From the NCBI RefSeq assembly GCF_900102945.1, contig NZ_FNGI01000009.1:62001-126000 (forward strand): a stretch of 64,000 nucleotides of DNA, written 5' to 3'. The notes under the pieces are model-generated. The model saw only the letters and a list, made by a program, of their open reading frames with translations, made no database searches and was not told the DNA's origin. The translations under genes were made by a program, and so were the position numbers. Shown here one piece after another: positions 53,200-61,209 of the stretch. Source of the stretch: Modicisalibacter muralis. Lineage in GTDB: Bacteria; Pseudomonadota; Gammaproteobacteria; Pseudomonadales; Halomonadaceae. Positions within the stretch are counted from its first letter, which is position 1. Each line of letters begins with the position of its first letter.

Positions 53200-53927
53200 T
53201 GGAACAGCTATTTGCCTGGCTCAGCGATGCGCTGGCCGATAACACCGTTTTCAATTTCAATACGCTGACCTTCTATGGCAGAGGTCTCGTCAATACCGTG
53301 CAACTGGTGTTCCTGTCGCTGGTCATCGGCCTGGTACTGGCCGTACCGCTGTCCATTGCGCGCGGCTCCAAGCACAAGTGGATCAAGCTGCCGATCTTCT
53401 TCTATACCTATGTGTTTCGCGGCACGCCGTTGCTGGTCCAGCTATACATGATCTATTACGGCGTGGTGTTCATCGATGGCATCCAGGACACTTGGCTGTG
53501 GTATTTCCTCAAGGAGCCGTTCTATCCGGCGCTCGCCGCCTTCACCTTGAATACCGCGGCCTACACCACCGAAATCTTTCATGGGGCCATAAAAGCCACG
53601 GCCAAGGGCGAGATCGAGGCGGCCCGCGCCTACGGTATGTCACACAGACTGATGATGCGCCGTATCATCATTCCCAGTGCCTTTCGTCGCGCGCTGCCGG
53701 CCTACGGCAACGAGGTCATCTTCATGCTTCACGCCAGCGCCATCGCCAGCGTGGTGACGATCATGGACCTGACTGGGGCGGCACGCTTCGTTTATGCGCG
53801 TTACTACGCGCCGTTCGATGCCTTTCTGTTCGTCGCAGCGATCTATCTATGCCTGACTTTCGCCATTCTCTATCTGTTCCGCTATCTGGAAAAACGCCTG
53901 CTGGCCCACCTCAGGCCGGTGAGCTGA
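53199..53927 (+). CDS. Polar amino acid ABC transporter permease (HisM/AotM-like)
   Basis: This 242-residue permease has YVFRGTPLLVQLYMIYYGVV and the EAA loop EIEAARAYGMSHRLMMRRII. The start at 53199 shares one base with the upstream stop and has GGGGAGG before it, so it is translationally coupled. It pairs with the preceding permease to form the membrane channel. A hairpin terminator follows. Confidence 0.92.
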   Translation: MEQLFAWLSDALADNTVFNFNTLTFYGRGLVNTVQLVFLSLVIGLVLAVPLSIARGSKHKWIKLPIFFYTYVFRGTPLLVQLYMIYYGVVFIDGIQDTWLWYFLKEPFYPALAAFTLNTAAYTTEIFHGAIKATAKGEIEAARAYGMSHRLMMRRIIIPSAFRRALPAYGNEVIFMLHASAIASVVTIMDLTGAARFVYARYYAPFDAFLFVAAIYLCLTFAILYLFRYLEKRLLAHLRPVS

Positions 53928-53952
53928 CAATGGCGAGCGTCAAACGAGCGTT

Positions 53953-53981
53953 GGAAAAGACCCCGACAAGGGGTCTTTTCC
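53953..53981 (+). terminator. Terminator/attenuator between permease and binding-protein genes
   Basis: GGAAAAGACCCC (53953-53964) pairs perfectly with GGGGTCTTTTCC (53970-53981), 5-nt loop, with the T-run inside the arm followed by CTCTTCC. It lies between the second permease and the binding protein, implying separate control of the latter. Confidence 0.78.
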
Positions 53982-54067
53982 CTCTTCCGGCCAAGGCCAC
54001 GGTGCGCTAACGTGGCTTGGTTAATCGCCAAATCGGCGGATTCGTACAATAACAGGGACTCCTATCC

Positions 54068-54847
54068 ATGAAAAAACTGCTGAGTGTCACACTCCTGGGC
54101 GCGGCGCTGATCGCCGGCACCGTCCAGGCCAGCGATAAAGAAAGCATCCGCATCGGTGTCGACGTACCCTACGAGCCGATGGAATACCGCCTGCCGAGCG
54201 GCGAACTGACCGGCTTCGACATTGAGCTCGGCAATGCGCTGTGCGCCGAAATCGGTATCGAGTGCGAGTGGGTCGTCCAAGGCTGGGACGGCATCATCCC
54301 CGGCCTGATGGCGCGCAAGTACGACGCCATCATGTCATCGATGACCATCAACCCCGACCGCCGCGAGGTGGTGCTGTTCTCCGACCCGTACTTCACCCCG
54401 CCGTCCGCCTGGTTCGCCCCGGCTGACAGCGAGATCGAAGCGGCCTTCAAGGAAACGCTCGAAGGCAAGAACATCGGCGTTCAGCGCGGCACCCTGCAGG
54501 ATAACTACGCCACCGACCGGTTCGGCGACGTCGCCAATATCAGCCGTTACGCCACCGCCGACGACATGGTGCTGGATATGGAAGCGGGCCGCCTGGATAT
54601 CGTCTTCCTCGACTTCCCGGTGGGCAAGTCCACCCTGCTCGACAGCGAAGCCAACGAGTACAAGGTGGTCGGCGACATGATCACCGAGCCCAAGAAATAT
54701 TTCGGTGACGGTTTCGGCATCGCTTTCCGTAAGCGCGACGAGGAACTTGCCAAGAAATTCAACGAGGCGCTGGCCACGCTGAAGGAAAATGGCACCTACG
54801 ACAAGCTGTTCGAGAAGTACTTCGGACAAGCGCCCAAGTCCAAGTAA
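54068..54847 (+). CDS. Polar amino acid ABC transporter, periplasmic binding protein
   Basis: This 259-residue binding protein has a signal peptide (cleavage likely after VQA, about residue 21). The SBP_bac_3 fold is seen as IRIGVDVPYEPMEY, LTGFDIELGNALC and MTINPDRREVVLFSDPYF. The CAEIGIECEW segment has the Cys pair also found in HisJ/LAO-type proteins. The ligand is probably histidine, arginine, lysine or ornithine. It is separated from the permease genes by an attenuator. Confidence 0.9.
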   Translation: MKKLLSVTLLGAALIAGTVQASDKESIRIGVDVPYEPMEYRLPSGELTGFDIELGNALCAEIGIECEWVVQGWDGIIPGLMARKYDAIMSSMTINPDRREVVLFSDPYFTPPSAWFAPADSEIEAAFKETLEGKNIGVQRGTLQDNYATDRFGDVANISRYATADDMVLDMEAGRLDIVFLDFPVGKSTLLDSEANEYKVVGDMITEPKKYFGDGFGIAFRKRDEELAKKFNEALATLKENGTYDKLFEKYFGQAPKSK

Positions 54848-54856
54848 GTAAGGCCG

Positions 54857-54885
54857 AGTGCGCCCCGGTTCGTCCGGGGTGCACT
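54857..54885 (+). terminator. Terminator-like hairpin after binding protein
   Basis: AGTGCGCCCCGG (54857-54868) pairs with CCGGGGTGCACT (54874-54885) with one G-T wobble and a 5-nt loop, nine bases after the stop. No T-tract follows. The rest of the gap to 55116 shows no other feature. Confidence 0.6.
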
Positions 54886-55116
54886 GCCAAGCATGACCAT
54901 GACAATGCCGCTCCTCTGTCAGCGCAACGACTCATCTGCCCAGTTTGGCTTGTCGCTCCGGCGCTGTTTTGTCGAGTCCTTCTATTTAAGCGAGTGGTTC
55001 GACGAATAACCTTCCAACGGTGGCCGTTCCGGCTATCGCGGCACGCCTGTGCCATTGTCGATGTATAACCCTTGTGCGTCACAACGCTGCCCACTTTCCC
55101 TCCAAGGAGGAATTTC

Positions 55117-55257
55117 ATGCGTCCATCACGCCTGCTCTCTACCGCCGTGCTTGGCCTTGTTCTCGGCGCGTCCCTCATGTCTTCACCGGCGTTTGCACAG
55201 CGCGGAAGCTACGACAAGATCATGCACGAGTACTTCACTTACGACGTGAAGATTTAG
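55117..55257 (+). CDS. Small secreted peptide, 46 aa
   Basis: The ATG at 55117 follows an ideal AAGGAGG site by six bases. The 46 residues are almost all signal peptide: MRPSRLLSTAVLGLVLGASL, then MSSPAFA with an Ala-x-Ala cleavage site. This leaves a mature peptide of 19 residues, QRGSYDKIMHEYFTYDVKI. No family is recognised. An in-frame ATG upstream (55072) lacks a good site. It stands alone between the ABC transporter and the isoaspartyl dipeptidase remnant. The signal and ribosome site make a real gene likely; function is unknown. Confidence 0.6.
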   Translation: MRPSRLLSTAVLGLVLGASLMSSPAFAQRGSYDKIMHEYFTYDVKI

Positions 55258-55347
55258 GCTCTCCGACAAGTACCGATATAAGCGCGCTCATGCCCCGGCA
55301 CTCTTGAGTTCGACCATGCCGGGGGCGGACGATTCACAGGAGTCTCG

Positions 55348-56492
55348 ATGCTCACGCTATTGCGCAATGCCCGTCTCTACGTTCCCGAACCGCGCGGATT
55401 GTGCGACCTGCTGATTGCCGATGGCAGAATAGCCGCCATCGCCAGCGCCGGCGAACCGCTGGCCAGCGGCCCGCTGGTCAACGAGATCGACCTTGGCGGG
55501 CGCCGAGTGATACCCGGCCTGGTCGACCCACTGGTGCATTTCATCGGCGGGGCGGCGAAGGCGGCTTCGGCACGCGCACCGCCGAACTGACGCTCGACGA
55601 CGCGCTGAGTTCCGGCGTGACCACATTGATCGGTGCGCTCGGCACCGACGCGCTGACGCGCACGCCGGCCAACCTGCTCGGCAAGGCGCGAGAATTGGCG
55701 GCCGCCGGGTTGACCACCTATGCCTACACCGGCTCGTACCAGTTGCCACCGGCAACCCTGACCGGCGCGGTCAACAGCGATATCGTGTTCATTGCCGAAT
55801 TCATCGGCGTCGGCGAAGTGGCGATCAGCGATCATCGTGGCTCGCAGCCGAGCTGGCAGGAACTCGCCCGACTGGCCTCCGAGGCACGCACCGCCGGCAT
55901 GCTGGCGGGCAAATCGGGGATCGTCTTCGTGCATGTCGGCAACGGCAAGAGCCTGCTCGAACCGCTGCGCGATGTCGCCCGCCACAGCGCGATTCCGCTC
56001 GGGCAGTTCTATCCCACCCATATCAATCGCACCGCCGAGCTATTCGACGACGGCCTGCGCTTCGTGCGCGAAGGCGGACGCATCGACTTCACCGCCAGCA
56101 CCACGCCCGAACTGCTCGATGGCGGTGAAATTCCCGCCGCCGAGGCCATCGAGCGGGCGCGTCATGCGCGCCTCGACATGAGCCGGGTGAGCCTGTCATC
56201 GGATGCCAACGCCTCGCTGCCACGCTTCGACGCCGAGGGGCACTTTCTCGGCCTGGAGGCCGGGCGACTGGCCAGCCTGTTCGAGACGCTGGGCGAATGC
56301 GTCAATGAGCTGAACATGCCGCTCGAACAGGCGCTGCCTTACGTGTCGCGCAACGCCGCCGACGCGTTGCGCCTGCCCCACAAGGGGCGCTTGCGGCCTT
56401 CCGGCGACGCCGACCTGCTGGTGCTCGCCAACGACCGCTGGGCCATCGATGAAGTCTGGGCCGGCGGGCGGTGCCTGCATCGGCATGCATGA
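55348..56492 (+). pseudogene. iadA: Isoaspartyl dipeptidase (IadA-like), frameshifted and missing a metal His
   Basis: The frame opens at 55348 (CAGGAG site; MLTLLRNARLYVPEPRGLCD) and matches IadA up to LVDPLVHFIGG. It then breaks: the next frame continues the family sequence as GGEGGFGTRTAELTLDDALS and runs to 56492. The join needs one extra G in the GGCGGGGCGGCG run near 55550. In addition the expected His-x-His metal motif (D-x-H-V-H) reads DPLVH, so the first His is Leu. Downstream metal residues (ISDHRGSQP, PTHINR) are intact. A sequencing error could explain the frameshift but not easily the His loss. Confidence 0.8.
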
Positions 56493-56548
56493 GCCTGCGG
56501 TGGTGCGATCGAGCAATCCTCTGAATGATGTGGCCGTCCTCTAGAGGG

Positions 56549-56579
56549 TTCGACACTAATTCGCAAATACTGCTAGAAT
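56549..56579 (+). promoter_or_regulatory. Possible sigma-70 promoter upstream of sstT
   Basis: TTCGAC (56549-56554) and TAGAAT (56574-56579) are separated by 19 bp, somewhat long. The -10 match is good, the -35 weak. It lies about 150 nt before the sstT start in the only sizeable gap there. Confidence 0.3.
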
Positions 56580-56730
56580 CCGCGCGCCTTATCAGGCGCC
56601 CCTACCCTGGAGCACCCACCTGGAGCGGCTCGGCCGGATCGACCATGCGCTTACCCGTGCTGGCGACTCGACCGCCCGAGCCCCGATAGCGTGGCGCCTG
56701 CCTGTTCATTACAATTTCCGAGAGCCCTTC

Positions 56731-57948
56731 ATGATCGCCACCCTCCAGAATCTCGGCCGCCCGCTGCTACGCTTGGGGCTGATCCCCCAGATCGTGATCG
56801 GCATCGTCTGCGGTATCCTGCTCGCCTCCGTCTCGCCAGAGGTCGCCCAGTCGGTATCACTACTGGGGCAGTTGTTCATCTCCGCCCTGAAAGCGGTCGC
56901 ACCGATACTCGTGCTGATCCTCGTGGCGGCGGCCATCGCCAGCCACAAGCAAGGCCAACCCACCCATATCCGCTCGGTCCTGGCCCTCTACTTGATCGGT
57001 ACCCTGACCGCTGCCGTGGTGGCCGTCGTCGCGAGTTTCGTGTTTCCCACCGCCCTGGCTCTCGACATGCCCGAGGTTAGCGGCAACCCGCCGGGCGATA
57101 TCGTCGAGATCCTCAGAAACCTGCTGCTGAATGCCGTCGCCAATCCGGTCAGCGCCCTCATGGAAGGCAACTTCATCGCCATACTGGTATGGGCCATCGG
57201 CCTCGGGATCATGCTGCGCCAGGCCAAGGAAAGCACTCGGACGATGCTGGCCGACCTGTCCGACGCCGTGTCGAACATCGTCAGGATCGTGATCCGCTTC
57301 GCGCCGCTGGGCATCTTCGGCCTGGTCGCCAACACCCTGGCAGAGAACGGCATGGGTGCGCTGCTCGATTATGGCCATTTGTTGATGGTGATCGTCGGCA
57401 GCATGCTGTTCGTCGCGCTAGTTACCAACCCGCTGATCGTATACTGGCAGACCCGCCGCAACCCCTACCCACTGGTCTTCACCTGCCTGCGCGGCAGTGC
57501 CATCACCGCCTTCTTCACACGCAGCTCGGCGGCCAACATCCCGGTCAACCTGGAGCTGTGCAAGCGCCTGAAGCTACACGCCGACACCTATTCCATCTCG
57601 ATTCCGCTGGGCGCGACCATCAATATGTGCGGGGCCGCCATCACCATTACCGTGATCACCCTGTCCGCCGCCCACACCCTGGGCATCGGTGTCGATTTCT
57701 ATACCGCCCTGCTGCTGTGCATCGTCTCTTCGCTGGCCGCTTGCGGCGTCTCCGGCGTGGCCGGCGGCTCGCTACTGCTGATTCCCATGGCCTGTAACCT
57801 GTTCGGCATCTCAACCGATGTGGCCATGCAGATGGTAGCAATCGGCTTCGTGATCAGCGTGGTGCAGGATTCCACCGAAACGGCGCTCAACTCCTCCACC
57901 GACGTGCTGTTCACCGCCGCCGCCTGCCAAAAGCGAGACAATCGTTGA
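56731..57948 (+). CDS. sstT: Serine/threonine:Na+ symporter SstT
   Basis: This 405-residue dicarboxylate/amino acid:cation symporter (DAACS) family member has [20 protein letters not shown] and [19 protein letters not shown] in the hairpin/substrate region, and [19 protein letters not shown] at the end. These are characteristic of SstT. It takes up serine and threonine with sodium. About eight membrane helices plus re-entrant loops are expected. Stand-alone gene. Confidence 0.93.
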   Translation: MIATLQNLGRPLLRLGLIPQIVIGIVCGILLASVSPEVAQSVSLLGQLFISALKAVAPILVLILVAAAIASHKQGQPTHIRSVLALYLIGTLTAAVVAVVASFVFPTALALDMPEVSGNPPGDIVEILRNLLLNAVANPVSALMEGNFIAILVWAIGLGIMLRQAKESTRTMLADLSDAVSNIVRIVIRFAPLGIFGLVANTLAENGMGALLDYGHLLMVIVGSMLFVALVTNPLIVYWQTRRNPYPLVFTCLRGSAITAFFTRSSAANIPVNLELCKRLKLHADTYSISIPLGATINMCGAAITITVITLSAAHTLGIGVDFYTALLLCIVSSLAACGVSGVAGGSLLLIPMACNLFGISTDVAMQMVAIGFVISVVQDSTETALNSSTDVLFTAAACQKRDNR

Positions 57949-58054
57949 AGCCTCGCGCTAGCGGGAGCGTGTGAACGGCGCGACCAATCATGTCAGAGCT
58001 TGGCGCGTACGGCGCAACCGCCTACTCTGAGCGGACCCGAGATTACAGGTAGGG

Positions 58055-59014
58055 ATGCCGATGATTCGCACCTTCCAGTTCCATCGCCATACCATCCAGG
58101 AAGACGCCAGCGACGCACAGTCGCTGGCACGGCGCCTCGCCGAGGCTACCTGGATCGATGCCCACGAACCCGACGACGACGAACGCGAACGGCTCAACGC
58201 CTTTCTTGCCGACGAGCTGCCGGCCACCGACGACGTCGAGGAGATCGAGTCGTCGGCGCGTTACTTCGTCGATGCCGACGGCATTCATGTCCATTCGCTG
58301 TTTCTCTCGCAGAGCGAAGGCCGCCACGGCAATACCACGGTGGCCTTCATTCTCCAGCCCGAACGGCTGATTACCTTTCGCGACGCCGAGCTTGCCGACT
58401 TTCGCCTGTTGCGCATGCGCGCGCGGCGCGGCCAGGTGGAAGCCGACTCGGTGCAAGCGCTGATGCTGACCATCTTCGAGCAGAAGGTCGAGAACCTCGC
58501 CGATACCCTCGAGGACATTCACCGCAAGCTGGAAGACGTCAGTCACCTGGTGCTGGAAGAGGAAGGCGCCGATCTCGAGGAGGCCATCGATCAGCTCGCC
58601 AAGCTGGAAGACAGTAACGGCAAGATTCGCCTGTGCCTGATGGATACCCAGCGCTCGATATCGTTCCTGATGCGTCACCTACGTGGCTACAGTGAAGTGC
58701 AGGAAGTCTCGCGGGAGATCATGCGTGATGTCGAAACCCTGATGGCCCACACCACCTTCCTGTTCGACAAGATCAACTTCCTGATGGACTCCACGCAGGG
58801 CTTCATCAATATCGAGCAGAACCAGATCATCAAGACCTTCTCAATCGCCGCAGTGGTGTTCCTGCCGCCGACCCTGGTCGCCAGCATCTACGGCATGAAC
58901 TTCGAAGTCATGCCGGAGCTCTCCTGGCCGCTCGGCTACCCCTTCGCGCTAGGGCTGATGGCGCTCGCCGGCGTATCGCCCTACCTGTATTTCAAGCACA
59001 AGAACTGGTTATAA
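58055..59014 (+). CDS. corA: CorA-family magnesium/cobalt transporter
   Basis: This 319-residue protein has a long acidic cytoplasmic domain with an extended helix (about 130-245), followed by two C-terminal membrane helices. The signature YGMNFEVMPEL lies in the periplasmic loop, as in CorA (GMN motif plus MPEL). It forms a pentameric Mg2+/Co2+ channel. ATG at 58055 or 58061 are both possible. It overlaps the convergent amidotransferase gene by 6 nt. Confidence 0.9.
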   Translation: MPMIRTFQFHRHTIQEDASDAQSLARRLAEATWIDAHEPDDDERERLNAFLADELPATDDVEEIESSARYFVDADGIHVHSLFLSQSEGRHGNTTVAFILQPERLITFRDAELADFRLLRMRARRGQVEADSVQALMLTIFEQKVENLADTLEDIHRKLEDVSHLVLEEEGADLEEAIDQLAKLEDSNGKIRLCLMDTQRSISFLMRHLRGYSEVQEVSREIMRDVETLMAHTTFLFDKINFLMDSTQGFINIEQNQIIKTFSIAAVVFLPPTLVASIYGMNFEVMPELSWPLGYPFALGLMALAGVSPYLYFKHKNWL

Positions 59015-59734
59015 CCGCGCATCCACCGTCAGCGCCCGACGCATGAAGTTGAGTATCCAACGCACCATCAGTTGATCGTCGACCGGCGCGTTGAGCGAGG
59101 CCAGGCCTTCGCGCACCCGGTTGCCGGGGATGATATTGCGGCGCCGTTCCATCAAATCCGCCGAATAGGCCTTGCCGAACTCCGGGTGGCCCTGCACGCC
59201 GAGAAAATGCTCGCCGAGTTGCATCACGTAGATCGGGCAGAAATCACTTTCGGCGAGCACGACCGCTCCTTCGGGTGGCCTCAGCACCTGATCCTGGTGA
59301 CTGACCACCAGGTCGAGCCCCTCCTGCCAGGGGTCCATCCAGTCGGCACGCTCACTCAGTCGATTGAACGACATGCCCACGCCCCAGCCACGCTCGCTCT
59401 TAACCACTTCGCCACCCAGCGCCTTGGCCATCAGCTGGTGGCCGAAACAGATGCCCACCAAGGGCTTGCCGGCGGCCCACAACTCACGCACGAAGCCGCA
59501 TAGCGCCTCGATCCAGTCGTCGCCGTCGTTGACGCCATAGCGGGAACCGGTGGTCAGCCAGGCATCCACGGCATCGACATCGCCGGGAATGTCGCCATCC
59601 AGGCAACGCCAGACCCGAAACTCGAGCGTCGGATCGACCGCGCTGAACAGTCGCTCGAACATCTCGGGATAATTGCCATGACGCGGCTGCAATTCTTCCG
59701 ACACGTCATCGCATTGCAGCAGACCGATCAGCAT
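59009..59734 (-). CDS. Class I glutamine amidotransferase-like hydrolase
   Basis: This 241-residue GATase1-fold protein has catalytic Cys96 in GICFGHQL and the His183/Glu185 pair in VQGHPEF. It is most like the GMP-synthase-type amidotransferase group, stand-alone. The start ATG at 59734 (GGGGA upstream) avoids overlap with the previous gene; an in-frame ATG at 59755 is an alternative. As last gene of a run with a GS-like ligase, an aldehyde and an alcohol dehydrogenase, it may hydrolyse a gamma-glutamyl amide (the PuuD role). That role is inference. Confidence 0.82.
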   Translation of the reverse strand: MLIGLLQCDDVSEELQPRHGNYPEMFERLFSAVDPTLEFRVWRCLDGDIPGDVDAVDAWLTTGSRYGVNDGDDWIEALCGFVRELWAAGKPLVGICFGHQLMAKALGGEVVKSERGWGVGMSFNRLSERADWMDPWQEGLDLVVSHQDQVLRPPEGAVVLAESDFCPIYVMQLGEHFLGVQGHPEFGKAYSADLMERRRNIIPGNRVREGLASLNAPVDDQLMVRWILNFMRRALTVDARL

Positions 59735-59762
59735 ATGCTTGTCCCCGCGTTGCATTGTCTGT

Positions 59763-60947
59763 TCATAACCGCCCATCCACGGCGTTAATGAATAAATTGC
59801 GATATTGATTGGCATCGAAGGCGATCGGGTTGGAGCCGGACGACGGATCGACCACCGCCATCTGCCCGACCTTGTCGGCCTGGGTGGCGTCGATATTGAG
59901 CTCACTCAGCGTATGCGGAATACCCAGGCGTTCGCGCATGTCTAGCACCCAATCGATCACCGAGCCGGTGCCCGGCTGGCGCAAATCGAGATAGCGCCCC
60001 AGGCGCACCATCGGCTCGCCGATGGTGCATTCGTTGGCGCGCAGCACATAAGGCATCAGGATGGCATTGAGCGTTCCATGGTGAGCGTCGTACAGCGCGC
60101 CGAGTGGATGCGCCAAGGCATGCATGGCGCCCAGCCCACGCTGGAACGCGGTCGCGCCCATCATCGAGGCGACCAGCATTTGCTGGCGCGCTTCGAGATC
60201 CTGGCCATCGGCGAACGCCGCCGGCAGATAATCGCGAATCCGCCGCATGCCCTCCACGGCGATGCCTTCGGCCATCGGGTGGTAGTTGGGCGAACACCAT
60301 GCCTCCATGCAGTGCGACAGGGCGTCCATGCCGGTCGCCGCAGTAATCGAGGGCGGCAGGCCGGTGGTCAGCTCGGGGTCGAGGATCACCGTGGCCGGCA
60401 CCATGCCCGGGTGGAAGATGATGCGCTTGACGTGAGCCTGCTCGTCGGTGATCACCGAGGCGCGGCCGACCTCGGAGCCAGTGCCGGCGGTGGTGGGTAC
60501 GGCGACGATCGGCACGATGGCGCCGCCGTCAGCGTTCTGCCAGTTGTCGCCGATGTCCTCCAGCGACCACAGCGACAGACCCTCGCGCTGGTTGGCCATC
60601 AGCGCCACCGCCTTGGCCGCGTCCAGCCCCGAGCCGCCGCCGAAGGCGATCACCCCGTCGTGGCCGCCGTCACGAAACGCCGCTACGCCGTCGAGCACGT
60701 TCTTGCCGGTGGGGTTGCCCTTGATCTCACTGAACACCGCGCAGCTCATTCCCGCTTCGCGACAGGCGGCGACCGCCTCGTCGACCATCGGCAATCGCGC
60801 CAGTCCCGGGTCGGTGATCAGCAGTGGCGCGCGCATGCCCAGCGCCCGACAGGCTTCGGGCAGCTCCTTGATACGCCCGGCTCCGGTACGAATCTGCGCC
60901 GGATAGTTCCAGGTGGTGGTGAAACGACTCATGTCTTGTTGACTCAT
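59763..60947 (-). CDS. Iron-containing alcohol dehydrogenase
   Basis: This 394-residue group III alcohol dehydrogenase has nucleotide-binding GGGSGLDAAKA (103-113), PTTAGTGSEV, and metal ligands Asp208, His212, His276 and His290. Their spacing is close to that of FucO. It oxidises an alcohol with NAD(P)+ or reduces the aldehyde. The ATG at 60947 follows GAGGT. Its 5' leader is the unusual hairpin/tandem-repeat segment at 60962-61209. Context suggests an amino-alcohol derivative as substrate. Confidence 0.9.
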   Translation of the reverse strand: MSQQDMSRFTTTWNYPAQIRTGAGRIKELPEACRALGMRAPLLITDPGLARLPMVDEAVAACREAGMSCAVFSEIKGNPTGKNVLDGVAAFRDGGHDGVIAFGGGSGLDAAKAVALMANQREGLSLWSLEDIGDNWQNADGGAIVPIVAVPTTAGTGSEVGRASVITDEQAHVKRIIFHPGMVPATVILDPELTTGLPPSITAATGMDALSHCMEAWCSPNYHPMAEGIAVEGMRRIRDYLPAAFADGQDLEARQQMLVASMMGATAFQRGLGAMHALAHPLGALYDAHHGTLNAILMPYVLRANECTIGEPMVRLGRYLDLRQPGTGSVIDWVLDMRERLGIPHTLSELNIDATQADKVGQMAVVDPSSGSNPIAFDANQYRNLFINAVDGRL

Positions 60948-60961
60948 GGTGACCTCGCGTT

Positions 60962-61081
60962 GATGAGACGGAAGTACGACGCTTCGCGTCTTGAAGCTGG
61001 AAGAGCGCCGCTGCGCGGCTGGAAGAAATAAGAACGGTGCTTTCGCACCTCGAAGACGGAAGATCGGCGCTGCGCGCCTGG
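60962..61081 (-). repeat. Four covarying hairpins spaced 29-30 nt
   Basis: Four 5-bp stem hairpins start at 60978, 61007, 61036 and 61066: GACGC/GCGTC, GCCGC/GCGGC, GGTGC/GCACC and GGCGC/GCGCC, with loops TTC, TGC, TTTC and TGC. Each is separated by a 16-nt purine-rich spacer of the type GAAG..GGAAGA. Stem sequences differ while pairing is kept. The array ends about 14 nt before the alcohol dehydrogenase start. Confidence 0.8.
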
Positions 61082-61115
61082 AAGAAAAACCAAGAAAACA
61101 GAATCATTCCCGTTT

Positions 61116-61209
61116 CTTCCCTCTTCCCTCTTCCCTCTTCCCTCTTCCCTCTTCCCTCTTCCCTCTTCCCTCTTCCCTCTTCCCTCTTCCCTCTTCCCTC
61201 TTCCCTCTT
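61116..61209 (-). repeat. 7-nt tandem repeat (CTTCCCT x13), G-quadruplex-capable on sense strand
   Basis: Thirteen exact CTTCCCT units run from 61116 to 61206, followed by CTT. On the minus (coding) strand this reads GGGAAGA repeated, so GGG tracts with 4-nt loops recur every 7 nt, a textbook G-quadruplex pattern. It abuts the stop codon of the aldehyde dehydrogenase gene and lies upstream of the alcohol dehydrogenase. Copy number may vary by slippage. Confidence 0.9.

Noticed and set aside
55540-55570. Programmed frameshift in the isoaspartyl dipeptidase
   Set aside because: No slippery heptamer or downstream structure typical of recoding, and a metal-binding His is also lost; decay or a base-calling error is simpler.
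61116-61209. Regular repeats considered as a CRISPR-like array
   Set aside because: The unit is 7 nt with no spacers; no cas genes are nearby. It is a simple tandem repeat.
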